Notes: generated by a model not told the origin, from the letters alone. Shown: positions 27,435 to 38,791, counted from the first letter of the stretch. The stretch is DNA of 52,274 bases from Methanobacteriota archaeon (GCA_002696315.1 NZRR01000017.1:98623-150896), one strand, 5' to 3'. Made by a program: numbers and translations.

Positions 27435-29513
27435 CTAATCTTGCCTTTTTCTAGAAGCAAACAATGCAACTGCAATTCCAGCCAAAGTAATCGCAATACC
27501 TGGTGCAGGCATACTTTCTTCTCCAGCAGGTTCAGTTATTACAGTAGGATCTACCGTTGGACCCGTGTCTTCTGCCCAGTAAAGATTTGGAACTATTTTC
27601 TCAATTGTTGTACATAATTCTGAAGAATCACATGCTTCAATAATTATTGTATAATCTCCAGCCTGATATTGATAAAAAGGAATGCCTGATGAAGTCCATG
27701 TGGCACCATTTACCTCTATTGTACCTGCTGCACCACCATTCATTGTAATTGAAAGGGTAACTGTTTCACCATCTGGATCACTAACCTGACCAGATAAAAC
27801 ATAGGTATCTACAATGTCATCATTATCCTCATCTAACCACTCATAATCTGTTATTTGAACAATAGGAGGGTTATTTGGAACTTCTAGACCTAAGTCCAAA
27901 TCATAAGATTTTGATAGAATATTATCTCCACTAAATGTTGCTCTAACCATGACTGTGCCAGGCTTTAATGAGCTATCTGAATTAATCATAACTGTTTGTA
28001 TAGAGGTATCTGTTTCCATTTCTGAACTACTTCCAAAAAGTTCACTATTTTGAACAAATGATAGAGTGAATTTAATTCCTTCATCTGATGATTGCACATT
28101 AAATTCTGATGAACCATCATTTACTTCAGTCTCAGTTGTACTAATTGAAATATCAGCTAGATTGAAAAATCTTTGCTCGGACATTTGTCCACTTCCATCG
28201 TATAGTTCACACATTATTGTACTTATTGAGGAATCATCCAACATTAAATTTCCATCTGAGTCGATTGAGATTGTTTGATCATCAGCAATATTTCTACAAT
28301 TTATTTGTGCAGCACTGTAATCATCACTATACCAAGAAGAAATTTGTTCAGAAGTGAAAATAATTTGTTCGCCTTCGCTTGCTTTATTCACAAAAGGAAT
28401 AATTGTACCATTTGCTGGTGCACCGCCAGTCCATTCTGGGGGATTATTATCCTCAGGCTCTGCAGTAGTAAAGTCAAAGAAATCATGTTGAGTTGCTGGC
28501 CATAGATCAAAATTGTAAGAGAATTCAGTTTCAAATTGGAAATTATTTCCTCCATTTACCATCTTTGAATTAGTTTCTTTATCAAAAATTGTTGTGCTTT
28601 GGCAATCTGAAGTATAAATAATGCCCTCATCATCTTCCCATTCTCCACCACAATTAAGGTTAGATTGAGTATCACCTAATCTGATTGGTTGAGGAGTCGT
28701 GGGCATTGTAATCTTTAGACTTGCAGAACTAATATTTGTTGAATTTACAGCTAAAGTAAATGAATTATAATCAATTTTATCAAATGTTGTAGTTCCATGA
28801 ACCCAGAGGACAAAGTCCCTTTGACTCGAAACATCAACCCATTGACAATCACTATCTCCCTTACCATCACAACCATCCTCATATGTTGGGTCTTCTTCTT
28901 CAACAGAAGTTATTTCACAACCTTGAGGATCTCCGCCTTGTCCTAATACACAACCAATTTCCTGATCAGAAAGAAGTAATGTATCTCCAACCCAAGACAT
29001 ATTATTCCATTCTCCATCTTCCCTGTGTAATACATCATTTAATCCAAACCTTACAGTTGTCTTTTCTACACAAGAAGAACCTATATCTTCTAGAGCATCT
29101 CTTTCATCTGTAGAGTATTTTCCATCATTTCCTTGAGCGCTAGGAGTTAGTGGATTTGTAGCATCATTCCCAGGGATTTGAGACATTAATTCATCAATAT
29201 CTTTCCTTACTTCTGCAGCTTCTGAACCATTAACCCATCCAATGCCCCATACATCTGCACTTTTCCAATCATCATTAATTGTTATATCAAAAAGTGCATG
29301 AGTATATACAAACATATCCTCAAAAGTTATTCCTTCACATTCAGCCACTAATTGATCTTCAGGTGATTGCCTTGCATCAGTATTTTCAACAAGGTTTTCA
29401 TTACTTAGTTCAGTAGTGTTTTCATTTAATAATGAAACACTTGAAAGTACCATTATTCCTACTAAAATCAATGGCATCCAGCGATACAATGTCAATTTAT
29501 TATTCATTGCCAT
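27435..29513 (-). CDS. Secreted surface protein with Ig/PKD-like domains and C-terminal PAPG sorting-like signal
   Basis: 692 residues. N-terminal signal (about residues 12-30, WMPLILVGIMVLSSVSLL). The long extracellular region is rich in Asp/Asn/Ser with beta-strand character. A C-terminal PKD or Ig-like domain (about 560-655) has LSGQVSDPDGETVTLSITMNGG. Cysteine pairs occur in the middle (CVLGQGGDPQGC, CDGKGDSDCQW). The end is tripartite: MPAPG at 668-672, hydrophobic helix IAITLAGIAVALFAS, then RKRQD. This resembles PGF-CTERM-type signals cut by archaeosortases. The start is ATG 29513; an ATG two codons in is possible. It lies 59 bases after the ABC permease gene on the same strand. Binding partner unknown. 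Confidence 0.78.
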   Translation of the reverse strand: MAMNNKLTLYRWMPLILVGIMVLSSVSLLNENTTELSNENLVENTDARQSPEDQLVAECEGITFEDMFVYTHALFDITINDDWKSADVWGIGWVNGSEAAEVRKDIDELMSQIPGNDATNPLTPSAQGNDGKYSTDERDALEDIGSSCVEKTTVRFGLNDVLHREDGEWNNMSWVGDTLLLSDQEIGCVLGQGGDPQGCEITSVEEEDPTYEDGCDGKGDSDCQWVDVSSQRDFVLWVHGTTTFDKIDYNSFTLAVNSTNISSASLKITMPTTPQPIRLGDTQSNLNCGGEWEDDEGIIYTSDCQSTTIFDKETNSKMVNGGNNFQFETEFSYNFDLWPATQHDFFDFTTAEPEDNNPPEWTGGAPANGTIIPFVNKASEGEQIIFTSEQISSWYSDDYSAAQINCRNIADDQTISIDSDGNLMLDDSSISTIMCELYDGSGQMSEQRFFNLADISISTTETEVNDGSSEFNVQSSDEGIKFTLSFVQNSELFGSSSEMETDTSIQTVMINSDSSLKPGTVMVRATFSGDNILSKSYDLDLGLEVPNNPPIVQITDYEWLDEDNDDIVDTYVLSGQVSDPDGETVTLSITMNGGAAGTIEVNGATWTSSGIPFYQYQAGDYTIIIEACDSSELCTTIEKIVPNLYWAEDTGPTVDPTVITEPAGEESMPAPGIAITLAGIAVALFASRKRQD

Positions 29514-29572
29514 GGCTTACGGACTTGACTGCCCTTTCATAATAGTCTTGGTCTAAATAGACAAAATTTGCC

Positions 29573-30415
29573 TTATGCGGCCAATTTATTAAATCTCCAT
29601 ATAAAAATTGAAGAAGGAATAAAAGTCCAGCATATTGTTGCAATAGTTAATTGCCACATTGGCAAATTTCGAGAAATATTTTCCAATTTTGCTTCCAATA
29701 ATAATTGATAGAGTCCGTTTGGTGAAAACATATCTACCTTAGAACTAAATAATGCATACTGAGAATTGCTTGTATCTGTAGCATCTACACCTAAAATTGT
29801 TGCTAAAAGTGCTGTAATCAGTAACCAGATCATTGTAAATAATAACCATGTTCCAACACCCAAAGTCACTGCAGAACCTACATCTTTTGCAATGCTAGAA
29901 ACTAGTAATTGAATGGATGCATACCATAATAAAACTAGTGAAGTAGCAAAAATGAATAAAATCGTTTCACTTATGGACGGAAAAGCGCTCATTTGTTTAT
30001 AGATTAATAATATTGAAAATAATGAAATAATTATTGTAGGCAGTGCAACTGTTAGCCATACACCAAATAATTGAGAAAAACCAAGAATTGTTCTACTTGT
30101 AGGTTGACAAAATTCAATTGCTAATAAACCTGAATTTTTCTTACGACTAATACCATCAAATCCAATTAATACAACGCCTAATGTTGCAGAAAAAAGTACA
30201 AAGACACTTGTTAAAAATAAAACTTCAAATGGAGTATTGGCAGAAACATCTGCTGGCAATTGTGCATTTTGATCTGAAAACCCCCAACTTGCACCACCAA
30301 TAAATAATAATAAAATCGGCATTAAAACCATCATTCTAACTGTAAAAAAATTATTTTTTATTTCCATCTTGGATAATTTGAATAATAATTTAAGTGTTTC
30401 AAAATTATTACTCAT
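29573..30415 (-). CDS. ABC-2 type transporter permease
   Basis: 280 residues with six predicted membrane helices: MVLMPILLLFIGGASWGF, FLTSVFVLFSATLGVVLIG, VALPTIIISLFSILLIY, ILFIFATSLVLLWYASIQLL, VGTWLLFTMIWLLITALL and a last one near the C-terminus. The segment FDGISRKKNSGLLAIEFCQP after helix 2 is the interfacial ISREKxxGTLE-like motif of ABC-2 permeases (NosY/NatB-like). The start is 5 bases from the end of the ATPase gene. The two make an exporter or membrane-maintenance ABC system. The cargo is unknown; a role for the neighbouring secreted protein cannot be excluded. Confidence 0.88.
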   Translation of the reverse strand: MSNNFETLKLLFKLSKMEIKNNFFTVRMMVLMPILLLFIGGASWGFSDQNAQLPADVSANTPFEVLFLTSVFVLFSATLGVVLIGFDGISRKKNSGLLAIEFCQPTSRTILGFSQLFGVWLTVALPTIIISLFSILLIYKQMSAFPSISETILFIFATSLVLLWYASIQLLVSSIAKDVGSAVTLGVGTWLLFTMIWLLITALLATILGVDATDTSNSQYALFSSKVDMFSPNGLYQLLLEAKLENISRNLPMWQLTIATICWTFIPSSIFIWRFNKLAA

Positions 30416-30420
30416 TTATT

Positions 30421-31449
30421 TCACTCCTTTTTTTCTCGAAGAGACATTCCGACCTTATCAACATCTAACCCTGTTACGGCAGATAAAATTTCTACAAGCT
30501 CTATTTTCTGTGATCTAAAATCAAATGGAATTGTTTTATTTAGCATAAAGCATTCTAAAATTTCTTGTTTAGTTTTAATATCCCATCCCTCATTTGGTGA
30601 TTTGATTTTAATAGTAAAAGTGTCCCCATCTTCATATTGTTTGATTTTTAAATGTTCAAATTTATTTTTTGAAAATATTTCATTTAAATTTTTGATTTCG
30701 TTTGGAAATTTTAAAATTAAATCATTATGAATCCCATATTTACTTCGTATTTCCTCAAGATTTCCTTCTTCAATAATCTCCCCTTCATGCATTAAGATTA
30801 CTGAATCTACCATTCGTTCTAATTCGGCAAGTTGGTGACTTGAAATTAGAATTGCTTTACCTTGGTTAGCTAAATTTCTCAAAACCCCCGCAAATGCTTC
30901 TCTAGCAACAGGATCTAATCCATTCATTGGCTCATCTAAGAGTAAAATATCGGGACTTCCAATCAATGCACATGCTAAAGATAAGCGTTGATGCATTCCT
31001 TGAGATAAGGAATCGAGAGAATCATGTGCTTTGATTCCTAAACCAACAAAATCTAAAAATTTCTCGATTTTATTATTTTTCATATTTCTTATTGTAAATA
31101 ATCGCTCAATAACTTTGAATGGTGTTGATGAGCCATACCAATGAACATTTTCTGGCATCATACCAATCATTTTTTTTGTCCAATTCGGACGAATAATATT
31201 TTCTAATTCTTTCCCGTTGAATTTTATTTTTCCATCGTCAGGAATCAATAATCCCGCCAATAATTTCATCAAGGTTGTTTTTCCAGCGCCATTTGGCCCA
31301 ACTAGCCCAATTATATTTCCCGAAATTAAATTTAATGAAATATTATTTATTCCTAATCCTTGAATTTTGTTAAACGGTTTGAAAATAGATGGAGATGGTA
31401 TTTTATGGTGATATTTAATACCACTTAACTCAAGTAATGCCTCTGCCAT
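30421..31449 (-). CDS. ABC transporter ATP-binding protein
   Basis: 342 residues. Walker A GPNGAGKTT (51-59), Q-loop region, signature LSQGMHQRLSLA (a common variant of LSGGQ in ABC-2 export ATPases), Walker B ILLLDEPMNGLDP and the switch His in ILISSHQLAE. The C-terminal 100 residues after EGNLEEIRSKYG form the accessory domain common in NatA/CcmA-like ATPases. An N-terminal extension before the first beta strand (YHHKIPSPSIFKPFNKIQG) is longer than usual. It forms a pair with the permease downstream. The likely promoter is in the 95-base gap shared with the divergent gene starting at 31545. Confidence 0.93.
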   Translation of the reverse strand: MAEALLELSGIKYHHKIPSPSIFKPFNKIQGLGINNISLNLISGNIIGLVGPNGAGKTTLMKLLAGLLIPDDGKIKFNGKELENIIRPNWTKKMIGMMPENVHWYGSSTPFKVIERLFTIRNMKNNKIEKFLDFVGLGIKAHDSLDSLSQGMHQRLSLACALIGSPDILLLDEPMNGLDPVAREAFAGVLRNLANQGKAILISSHQLAELERMVDSVILMHEGEIIEEGNLEEIRSKYGIHNDLILKFPNEIKNLNEIFSKNKFEHLKIKQYEDGDTFTIKIKSPNEGWDIKTKQEILECFMLNKTIPFDFRSQKIELVEILSAVTGLDVDKVGMSLREKKE

Positions 31450-31544
31450 TAAACGGGCTGATTCAACATTACATGAAAACCCCTCTTATTGTTATAATTC
31501 TTACAAGGCCTTTTCTCTTAGAATGATTACCAGTGGTTATTGTG

Positions 31545-32420
31545 ATGTTAAGTTTAGTTGCATGGATAATTCCAATATTTTTTACTTCCATCCTATCATT
31601 TTTACTAATTACTGATAAGAAAAATAATTTTAAATCAAGATTTGATGAATTGAGAGAAGTCCTTGGCAAATCACTTTTTGATATTTTGTTAATTTCACAT
31701 TTTTTATTATGGATTGTACCATTAAATGGGCTTTTGATTTTATTTGGTTTTATTTTACCACCTCAGGTAATAAATAAAAAACAAAGAGAGAGTTGGTCAT
31801 TAAAATATAAACCTAGATCATTTTTTTTGGGAATTTGGTTAGTTTTGATTTTAATGTCGGCATCTATTCCTGTTTCTAATCCAGATACCCCAAATGAATG
31901 GGATGAACCAATAATTATTGATGACGAACGGGTTTCTTTTTGGCCTGCATCATCTCAAAATGTATGGTTATTAGATAGGAATTTAGATTCACCAGCGGTT
32001 GTAACTGTATTACACCAAAGAGTTCCAGCAACTTTTTGTCCATGGCTAGTAGATTATTCGACATCATTTATTGTTGAAACATTACATATTGATGAAGCTA
32101 GATTAGAAGAAACAGCAATTCGTTTAGGTTTGAATCCAGATGATTTCAGACTTGAAAAAATAAATTCTGAATCTCAACATAGATATAAAAATTCAGATCA
32201 AAGTATTGATGTTTCTTTAGTAGTAAGTAAAAGAAAAATTATCACGGATTTTCCTTTTGAAAATACAGTTGTCGGTGAACTAATTACAGCATATCAAGTT
32301 GATTGGGGTGGAGAGTTAAGAGTAATTACAATAACACAAATTGGCAATTCCAATAGTAATGATCCTTGGGCTGAAGAAATAATTCTAGAATGGTTGGATT
32401 CAAGAGTTGATTCTAATTAA
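31545..32420 (+). CDS. Membrane protein of unknown function
   Basis: 291 residues from ATG 31545, with AGTGG eight bases before it; GTG 31533 is an alternative. Three membrane helices lie near residues 1-22, 48-72 and 90-108 (LSLVAWIIPIFFTSILSFLLI; LLISHFLLWIVPLNGLLILFG; FFLGIWLVLILMSASIPV). After these comes a soluble region of about 180 residues with a mixed alpha/beta pattern, probably outside the cell, ending WAEEIILEWLDSRVDSN. No known domain was recognised. It is divergent from the ABC transporter genes. Its end overlaps the end of the convergent dtxR-like gene by 21 bases. Confidence 0.7.
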   Translation: MLSLVAWIIPIFFTSILSFLLITDKKNNFKSRFDELREVLGKSLFDILLISHFLLWIVPLNGLLILFGFILPPQVINKKQRESWSLKYKPRSFFLGIWLVLILMSASIPVSNPDTPNEWDEPIIIDDERVSFWPASSQNVWLLDRNLDSPAVVTVLHQRVPATFCPWLVDYSTSFIVETLHIDEARLEETAIRLGLNPDDFRLEKINSESQHRYKNSDQSIDVSLVVSKRKIITDFPFENTVVGELITAYQVDWGGELRVITITQIGNSNSNDPWAEEIILEWLDSRVDSN

Positions 32421-33071
32421 TATCTTATTACCAAAATATGAATCATATTTCAAAGTTTCATTATTTCCAATTTTAACTAAATCATTTTCTTTAGAAATTT
32501 CAGTACCAACTTTTAATCCTAAATGTGATATTTGTTCGGATTTTTCATCATTAAACATTATGGCACATACTTCACCACTTTGACCATTTTTTACTGAATT
32601 TAAAATTACTACATCTCTTTTTGGATTTAAATTATTTCTTACGAGATCAGTTTCGGCTGGAGGAATCGGGCTTCCGCTAGGATCTATTTCGGGATCTCCT
32701 AATAATTCTGATAATGCAAATTCTAGTTCATCATCCATTGCATGCTCCATCCTACAGGCCGCTTCATGGGCATCTCCTTTGAAGCCCATTACATCGATTA
32801 ATAGACATTCTAAAAGACGATGTCTTCGTTTTATCTGTCTACCTATTTTTAAACCGCTATTTGTAAATTTAACTCCTTTATATTTCTCATAAGAAACTAA
32901 ACCTTTCTCCGATAACTTTTGAATCATACCTGTTGCTGAAGCATCTTTAACTTTCAAACTATTAGCTAAATCCTTAGTTCTAACAGACTTTTCGTTATCA
33001 GTTTCCCAGAATTCATATAATTTTTGTAAATACATCTCTTCGGCTTCATTTACAAAATGTCCGCTGCCCAT
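32400..33071 (-). CDS. DtxR-family metal-dependent transcriptional regulator
   Basis: 223 residues. The N-terminal winged helix (about 5-70) has EEMYLQKLYEFWE, VRTKDLANSLKVKDASATGMIQKLSEKGLVSYEKYKGVKFT. The metal-binding and dimerisation domain has RRHRLLECLLIDVMGF and HEAACRMEHAMDDELE, the classic Glu/His/Cys ligand pattern of DtxR/IdeR/MntR. The C-terminal 75 residues form a FeoA/SH3-like domain. It senses Fe2+ or Mn2+; which metal cannot be told. It starts 28 bases after katG on the same strand with a strong AAGGGGGAT site, so it is likely the second gene of a katG-dtxR operon. A DtxR-type palindrome upstream of katG suggests that it controls its own operon. Confidence 0.9.
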   Translation of the reverse strand: MGSGHFVNEAEEMYLQKLYEFWETDNEKSVRTKDLANSLKVKDASATGMIQKLSEKGLVSYEKYKGVKFTNSGLKIGRQIKRRHRLLECLLIDVMGFKGDAHEAACRMEHAMDDELEFALSELLGDPEIDPSGSPIPPAETDLVRNNLNPKRDVVILNSVKNGQSGEVCAIMFNDEKSEQISHLGLKVGTEISKENDLVKIGNNETLKYDSYFGNKILIRINS

Positions 33072-33099
33072 GATTTATCCCCCTTTCAAGAACATTATA

Positions 33100-35259
<2,160 letters not shown>

Positions 35260-35275
35260 TTAGTAATAATTTTTA

Positions 35276-35291
35276 TTTAGGCGCACCTAAA
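35276..35291. promoter_or_regulatory. DtxR-type operator candidate upstream of katG
   Basis: TTTAGG-CGCA-CCTAAA: 6-base perfect arms around a 4-base centre, 32 bases upstream of the katG ATG. TTAGG...CCTAA half-sites are the core of DtxR/IdeR/MntR operators. On the minus strand, AT-rich TATA-like sequence lies both beyond it (around 35330-35343) and next to it, so binding here could block the promoter. The regulator gene is the next gene in the same operon. Confidence 0.6.
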
Positions 35292-35363
35292 GAACAAAAA
35301 ATTCCTAACCGACAAAAGGAATTAAAAATCATTTATATTTAAATTTTATTTCAAAAGATATTT

Positions 35364-36155
35364 TCAAAAGGGATCGATTTGAATTACATGTCCAACATCT
35401 ACTTTTTTAGAACCTTCTTCTCGTGCTTTTTCACCCGCTTGTCTTAGCATCCTACGTAAAAACCCTAATTGTCTAATATCTTCTAATTTTTTCATATTCT
35501 CATGTATCGCATGTAAATTATTTCCAAATAATGCTCCCTTTAATTTATATTCCAATTCCTCCGCATAATCAGAATATAATAATAATAATTCTTCCACACA
35601 TTCATCACTAACTGGCATTCCTGCTAAACTTTTGCATAAACGTTTCATCGAAGATGAATCGTTTGAAATTCCAACATTTAATGAAATATTATCTTTTTTT
35701 TCTAATTCTTCCTCATTACTTTCAGAGTTATTTTCATCTGGAATTTGAAAATCAAATTCTTCCAAAACTCTATCTAAATGTCTAGGTTTAATGGTTCCCA
35801 CTCTATTTTGTAATGCTGCTCTTGAAGAAAGTAATATTAACTGTTGAAGATATTTCTCTAATTCTTCATTAACACAAACAACAGCTGACGCTCCAACAGA
35901 TTCAACATTCTTGATTTGATTCAAAATCAAACCTCTAGTACGACTAAAACCTAATCTTTCTCTACGGGGATCATCAAGAGTCTTTCTGGATGGATCTTTA
36001 TCTAATGTTTCAAATTCAATTTCCTTCACGATATGTTTCAGCTTCTCAAGTAATAAATCTACTAACTTTTTTTTAACTTCACCTGAGATTCTCATATCTG
36101 TGAATTGACTGGCTACTATTCCGATACTAGATGTAGACCATGGCTTAGATGTCAT
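35364..36155 (-). CDS. Multi-histone-fold protein
   Basis: 263 residues from ATG 36155 (GGGAGTG just before it; the frame is open further upstream into the M24 gene). Residues 70-136 align with archaeal histones: alpha1 RGLILNQIKNVES, alpha2 ASAVVCVNEELEKYLQQLI...SSRAALQN, loop VGTIK, alpha3 PRHLDRVLEEF, matching the IIKNAG...GRKTIKAEDI pattern of HMf-like proteins. Residues 9-68 (IGIVASQFTDMRISGEVKKK; SRKTLDD) and 165-263 (MKRLCKSLAGMPVSDECVEE; KKVDVGHVIQI) look like two further, more diverged folds, the last with an insertion. An acidic linker (about 139-155) separates them. DNA packing or a CBF/NF-Y-like regulatory role is possible. The second gene after an M24 peptidase. Confidence 0.6.
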   Translation of the reverse strand: MTSKPWSTSSIGIVASQFTDMRISGEVKKKLVDLLLEKLKHIVKEIEFETLDKDPSRKTLDDPRRERLGFSRTRGLILNQIKNVESVGASAVVCVNEELEKYLQQLILLSSRAALQNRVGTIKPRHLDRVLEEFDFQIPDENNSESNEEELEKKDNISLNVGISNDSSSMKRLCKSLAGMPVSDECVEELLLLYSDYAEELEYKLKGALFGNNLHAIHENMKKLEDIRQLGFLRRMLRQAGEKAREEGSKKVDVGHVIQIDPF

Positions 36156-36159
36156 TTCT

Positions 36160-37416
36160 TCACTCCCACTCATAAATCCAAGGAAAAGCCGCACCAGCAG
36201 TAATTGGTTCCATTCCTGAGTCAGTCATTAACCAAGTATCTTCTGTACCGATACTTCCCTCTTGGTATACAACTTTTGGTTCAATTGCGATAGTTCCTCC
36301 CACGGTCAAACTTCTATCAAAACCATTAGCTATTACAGGACTCTCATCTAATTCTAATCCAACCCCATGACCTAAAAATCTTGTTTGATTTGGTTTCATT
36401 CCCATTAAATTATCTTCATAGCCTAATTCAGATGCTAATTCAAAACCATCTACCCAAGCATCTGAGCATGTTTTTCTTTGATGAAGTGCATCTACTACAA
36501 CTTCTTTAATGCCTTGCATATCTTCAAGCCTATTTTCCCATTCATTGGATAATTTTCCAACAACGAACATTCGTGTCATATCTACAATATAACCTCTATG
36601 GGCATGAAGTAAATCTACAAGTACTGGCTCTCCGCGTTTAATTTTACCAAAACCTGATCCCATTCCTGCACCAGGATAAGGACCTATTCCCCCGACTGCG
36701 GCATCAAAAAATGAAGGAATTCCCCCACTTCTACCTGCCACCACAACACCACGATTACATTGCATTGGAAATCTACGCATTGAAATTTCACCTCCAAATC
36801 CAGCCGCTCTACTAATTGCTTCTGCACTTGCAGTTAGTTCTAATTCTGTGACACCCTCACATCCTAAAGCACTAATTGATTCAAACATCTGTAACTGTAC
36901 TTCTGCAGCAATTCTCATTTGTTCTATTTCCCACATAGATTTCTTTTCACGAATCATATGAACTAAATGATTACAATCATTTAATTCTCCCTCAAAACTA
37001 GAAAGTGAATTCTGAAATTTAGAAGCGAAAGAATGGGGAATACTAGATAATTGCATCGAAGGCATTTGCTTAATCCCATGAGATTTTAGAGTCTCGAAAA
37101 ATTGAGAAAGTCTGGGAAACTTAACTACTTCATGAATTGCATTATCGCCTCCAGCCTCAAAAATTGCTCTCTTCAGACTTCTTCTAACGTATTGCACTGA
37201 TTCGATTTCTTTACTCTCAGCAGAAATATACATTGCACCATCTTGTCTACCTCCACAAAAATAATATAAATCCACAGGATTATGTAAAAGAGCACCTTCT
37301 AAACCAGCATTATCTAATGCTTTTGCTAGCATTGATTGTCTAAATTCTAATTCTGAAACGGGAACTCTCCAATCCTCGCCTTCAGGCCCGCACAAGTCTG
37401 ATTCGCTCCAGCCCAT
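36160..37416 (-). CDS. M24-family metallopeptidase (Xaa-Pro aminopeptidase-like)
   Basis: 418 residues. An N-terminal creatinase-like domain (about 20-150) is followed by the pita-bread catalytic domain. The five dinuclear metal ligands are visible: Asp in VLVDLLHAHRG, Asp in IVDMTRMF, His in FLGHGVGLELDE, Glu in IAIEPKV and Glu in GTEDTWLMT. Such enzymes remove N-terminal residues before proline, though some relatives act on other bonds, and the substrate here is inferred. No export signal, so cytoplasmic. Its ATG is 32 bases from the divergent hydrolase gene. Its stop lies just upstream of the histone-fold gene, so the two are cotranscribed. Confidence 0.88.
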   Translation of the reverse strand: MGWSESDLCGPEGEDWRVPVSELEFRQSMLAKALDNAGLEGALLHNPVDLYYFCGGRQDGAMYISAESKEIESVQYVRRSLKRAIFEAGGDNAIHEVVKFPRLSQFFETLKSHGIKQMPSMQLSSIPHSFASKFQNSLSSFEGELNDCNHLVHMIREKKSMWEIEQMRIAAEVQLQMFESISALGCEGVTELELTASAEAISRAAGFGGEISMRRFPMQCNRGVVVAGRSGGIPSFFDAAVGGIGPYPGAGMGSGFGKIKRGEPVLVDLLHAHRGYIVDMTRMFVVGKLSNEWENRLEDMQGIKEVVVDALHQRKTCSDAWVDGFELASELGYEDNLMGMKPNQTRFLGHGVGLELDESPVIANGFDRSLTVGGTIAIEPKVVYQEGSIGTEDTWLMTDSGMEPITAGAAFPWIYEWE

Positions 37417-37451
37417 GACATACCCCAGAAGGAGTAATTGAAAAGGGTTTG

Positions 37452-38357
37452 ATGTTTCTCACGTCAAATATGGGGAGTGATGTACGAGTAATCGTGCTAG
37501 GAATTTCACAAGATGGAGGATTTCCTCAGGCTGGTTGTAATCTAGATTGTTGTGAAATTGTAAAAAATAACCCCCAATTAACTAAGCATTCTGTTTCATT
37601 AGGGATTGTTGGCTCAGATGGGACGAAACACCTAATTGAAGCAACAAGAGATTTAGCTTGGCAATTGAATTTATTAAATTCGGTTAAATCGGATGAATTT
37701 TTATTAAGTTCTTTATGGATTACTCATGCTCATCATGGACATATTGATGGTTTGGGGTTGTTTGGAAAAGAAGTGATGAATTATGACAAATTAAATGTTA
37801 ATTGTAGTGAAAGCTTGTCAAAATTGATTAAAAATACCCCAAATTGGAATTTACTAGTTGAATCAAAAAACATCATTGTCAATCCATTTATTGGTTCTAA
37901 AATTTATTCGCCCTCTCCAAATTGTGGATTCAAAATTAAACCTATTAAAATACCTCATAGAGCAGAATTATCGGATATGCATGCCTTTTTAATAATTGGA
38001 CCTAATAAAAATTTATTGTTCCTTCCAGATCATGATACCTGGAAAAGTACACTAAAATTTGTAGAAAAGAATACCATAAGAGATTGGTTTTATTCTGAAA
38101 AAATAGATTTTGCCTTAATTGATGGAACTTTTTGGTCGTCAGATGAATTAATTGGTCGTAATCAAACAAATGTACCACATCCAACCGTTAGTGAAACTTT
38201 AAAATTAATTGGTAAAAAGAAAACTGGGGACCCAATCATAAAGTTTACACACCTAAATCATACAAATCCGCTTCATAACAATTCTAGTGATGAATTTTTA
38301 GAAGTAAAAAAAATGGGTTGGAATATTGCTGAAGAAGGTGAAATTTTCAAAATTTAA
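37452..38357 (+). CDS. PqqB-like metallo-beta-lactamase-fold hydrolase
   Basis: 301 residues from ATG 37452; ATG 37470 is an alternative. The N-terminus VIVLGISQDGGFPQAGCNLDCCEI is the PqqB-like beta strand and cysteine-bearing loop. The metal motif reads HAHHGHIDG (His92, His94, His97), where the usual Asp of HxHxDH is Gly. Later motifs are KIPHRAELSDMHAFLI, LFLPDHDTWKS and KFTHLNHTNPLH, like the PqqB C-terminal HxNNTNP segment. PqqB acts in PQQ synthesis, but no other pqq gene is here, so the true substrate may differ. It is divergent from the M24 peptidase gene, and its stop overlaps the stop of the convergent ACT gene (TTAA). Confidence 0.82.
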   Translation: MFLTSNMGSDVRVIVLGISQDGGFPQAGCNLDCCEIVKNNPQLTKHSVSLGIVGSDGTKHLIEATRDLAWQLNLLNSVKSDEFLLSSLWITHAHHGHIDGLGLFGKEVMNYDKLNVNCSESLSKLIKNTPNWNLLVESKNIIVNPFIGSKIYSPSPNCGFKIKPIKIPHRAELSDMHAFLIIGPNKNLLFLPDHDTWKSTLKFVEKNTIRDWFYSEKIDFALIDGTFWSSDELIGRNQTNVPHPTVSETLKLIGKKKTGDPIIKFTHLNHTNPLHNNSSDEFLEVKKMGWNIAEEGEIFKI

Positions 38358-38743
38358 TTATAATTTGATATTTCAAACATTTCACAAATTAATTCTACAT
38401 TATCAACTGTAAATGCGATTTCTGCTGTTGATTCTTCCATATGCATAATATAAAATGAATTCAAATTAATCCCTGCATCAGCAATTTTTCTAGTAAATTC
38501 CGCTAAAGCACCTGGTCTGTGATCAAGGGTGTATAATAATAATTCATTTGTAGAATATGATGCTCCATAATCATCTAATGCTTTCATAGTTGCACTTTCA
38601 TCGTCAACGACTAGTGCAACTGCTGGTCTTGCTTTACCTATTGCTGCAGCACCAAGGATATTTGCGCCACCTAATGCTATTGCTTCAGTAACTCCTGCAA
38701 GTTGTCCGGGCTGGTCACTTAATTCGATTTGAAATTCGATCAT
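38354..38743 (-). CDS. Tandem ACT-domain protein
   Basis: 129 residues made of two ACT domains. The first (about 1-62) begins MIEFQIELSDQPGQLAGVTEAI with GGANILGAAAIG. The second (about 66-125) begins LLLYTLDHRPGALAEFTRKIADAGINLNSFYIM. The PGQLA and PGALA turns are the ligand-side loops that bind amino acids in ACT regulators. With no catalytic domain attached it is probably an amino-acid-sensing regulatory protein, acting alone as a dimer or on a partner enzyme. It lies 48 bases after the DNA methyltransferase gene on the same strand; a functional link is doubtful. Confidence 0.9.
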   Translation of the reverse strand: MIEFQIELSDQPGQLAGVTEAIALGGANILGAAAIGKARPAVALVVDDESATMKALDDYGASYSTNELLLYTLDHRPGALAEFTRKIADAGINLNSFYIMHMEESTAEIAFTVDNVELICEMFEISNYN

Positions 38744-38791
38744 GTTATCGCGTTGGTAGTTGAGTATATTCCACTTCCGATTATTTCATCT

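Noticed and set aside
29551-29562. GTCTA-AA-TAGAC inverted repeat upstream of the surface protein gene at 29513
   Set aside because: Arms of only five bases in AT-rich DNA are expected by chance; no second copy was noticed.
35364-36194. Longer start of the histone-fold gene within the M24 peptidase gene
   Set aside because: Extra N-terminal residues come from the other gene's coding end. ATG 36155 has a good ribosome-binding site just ahead.
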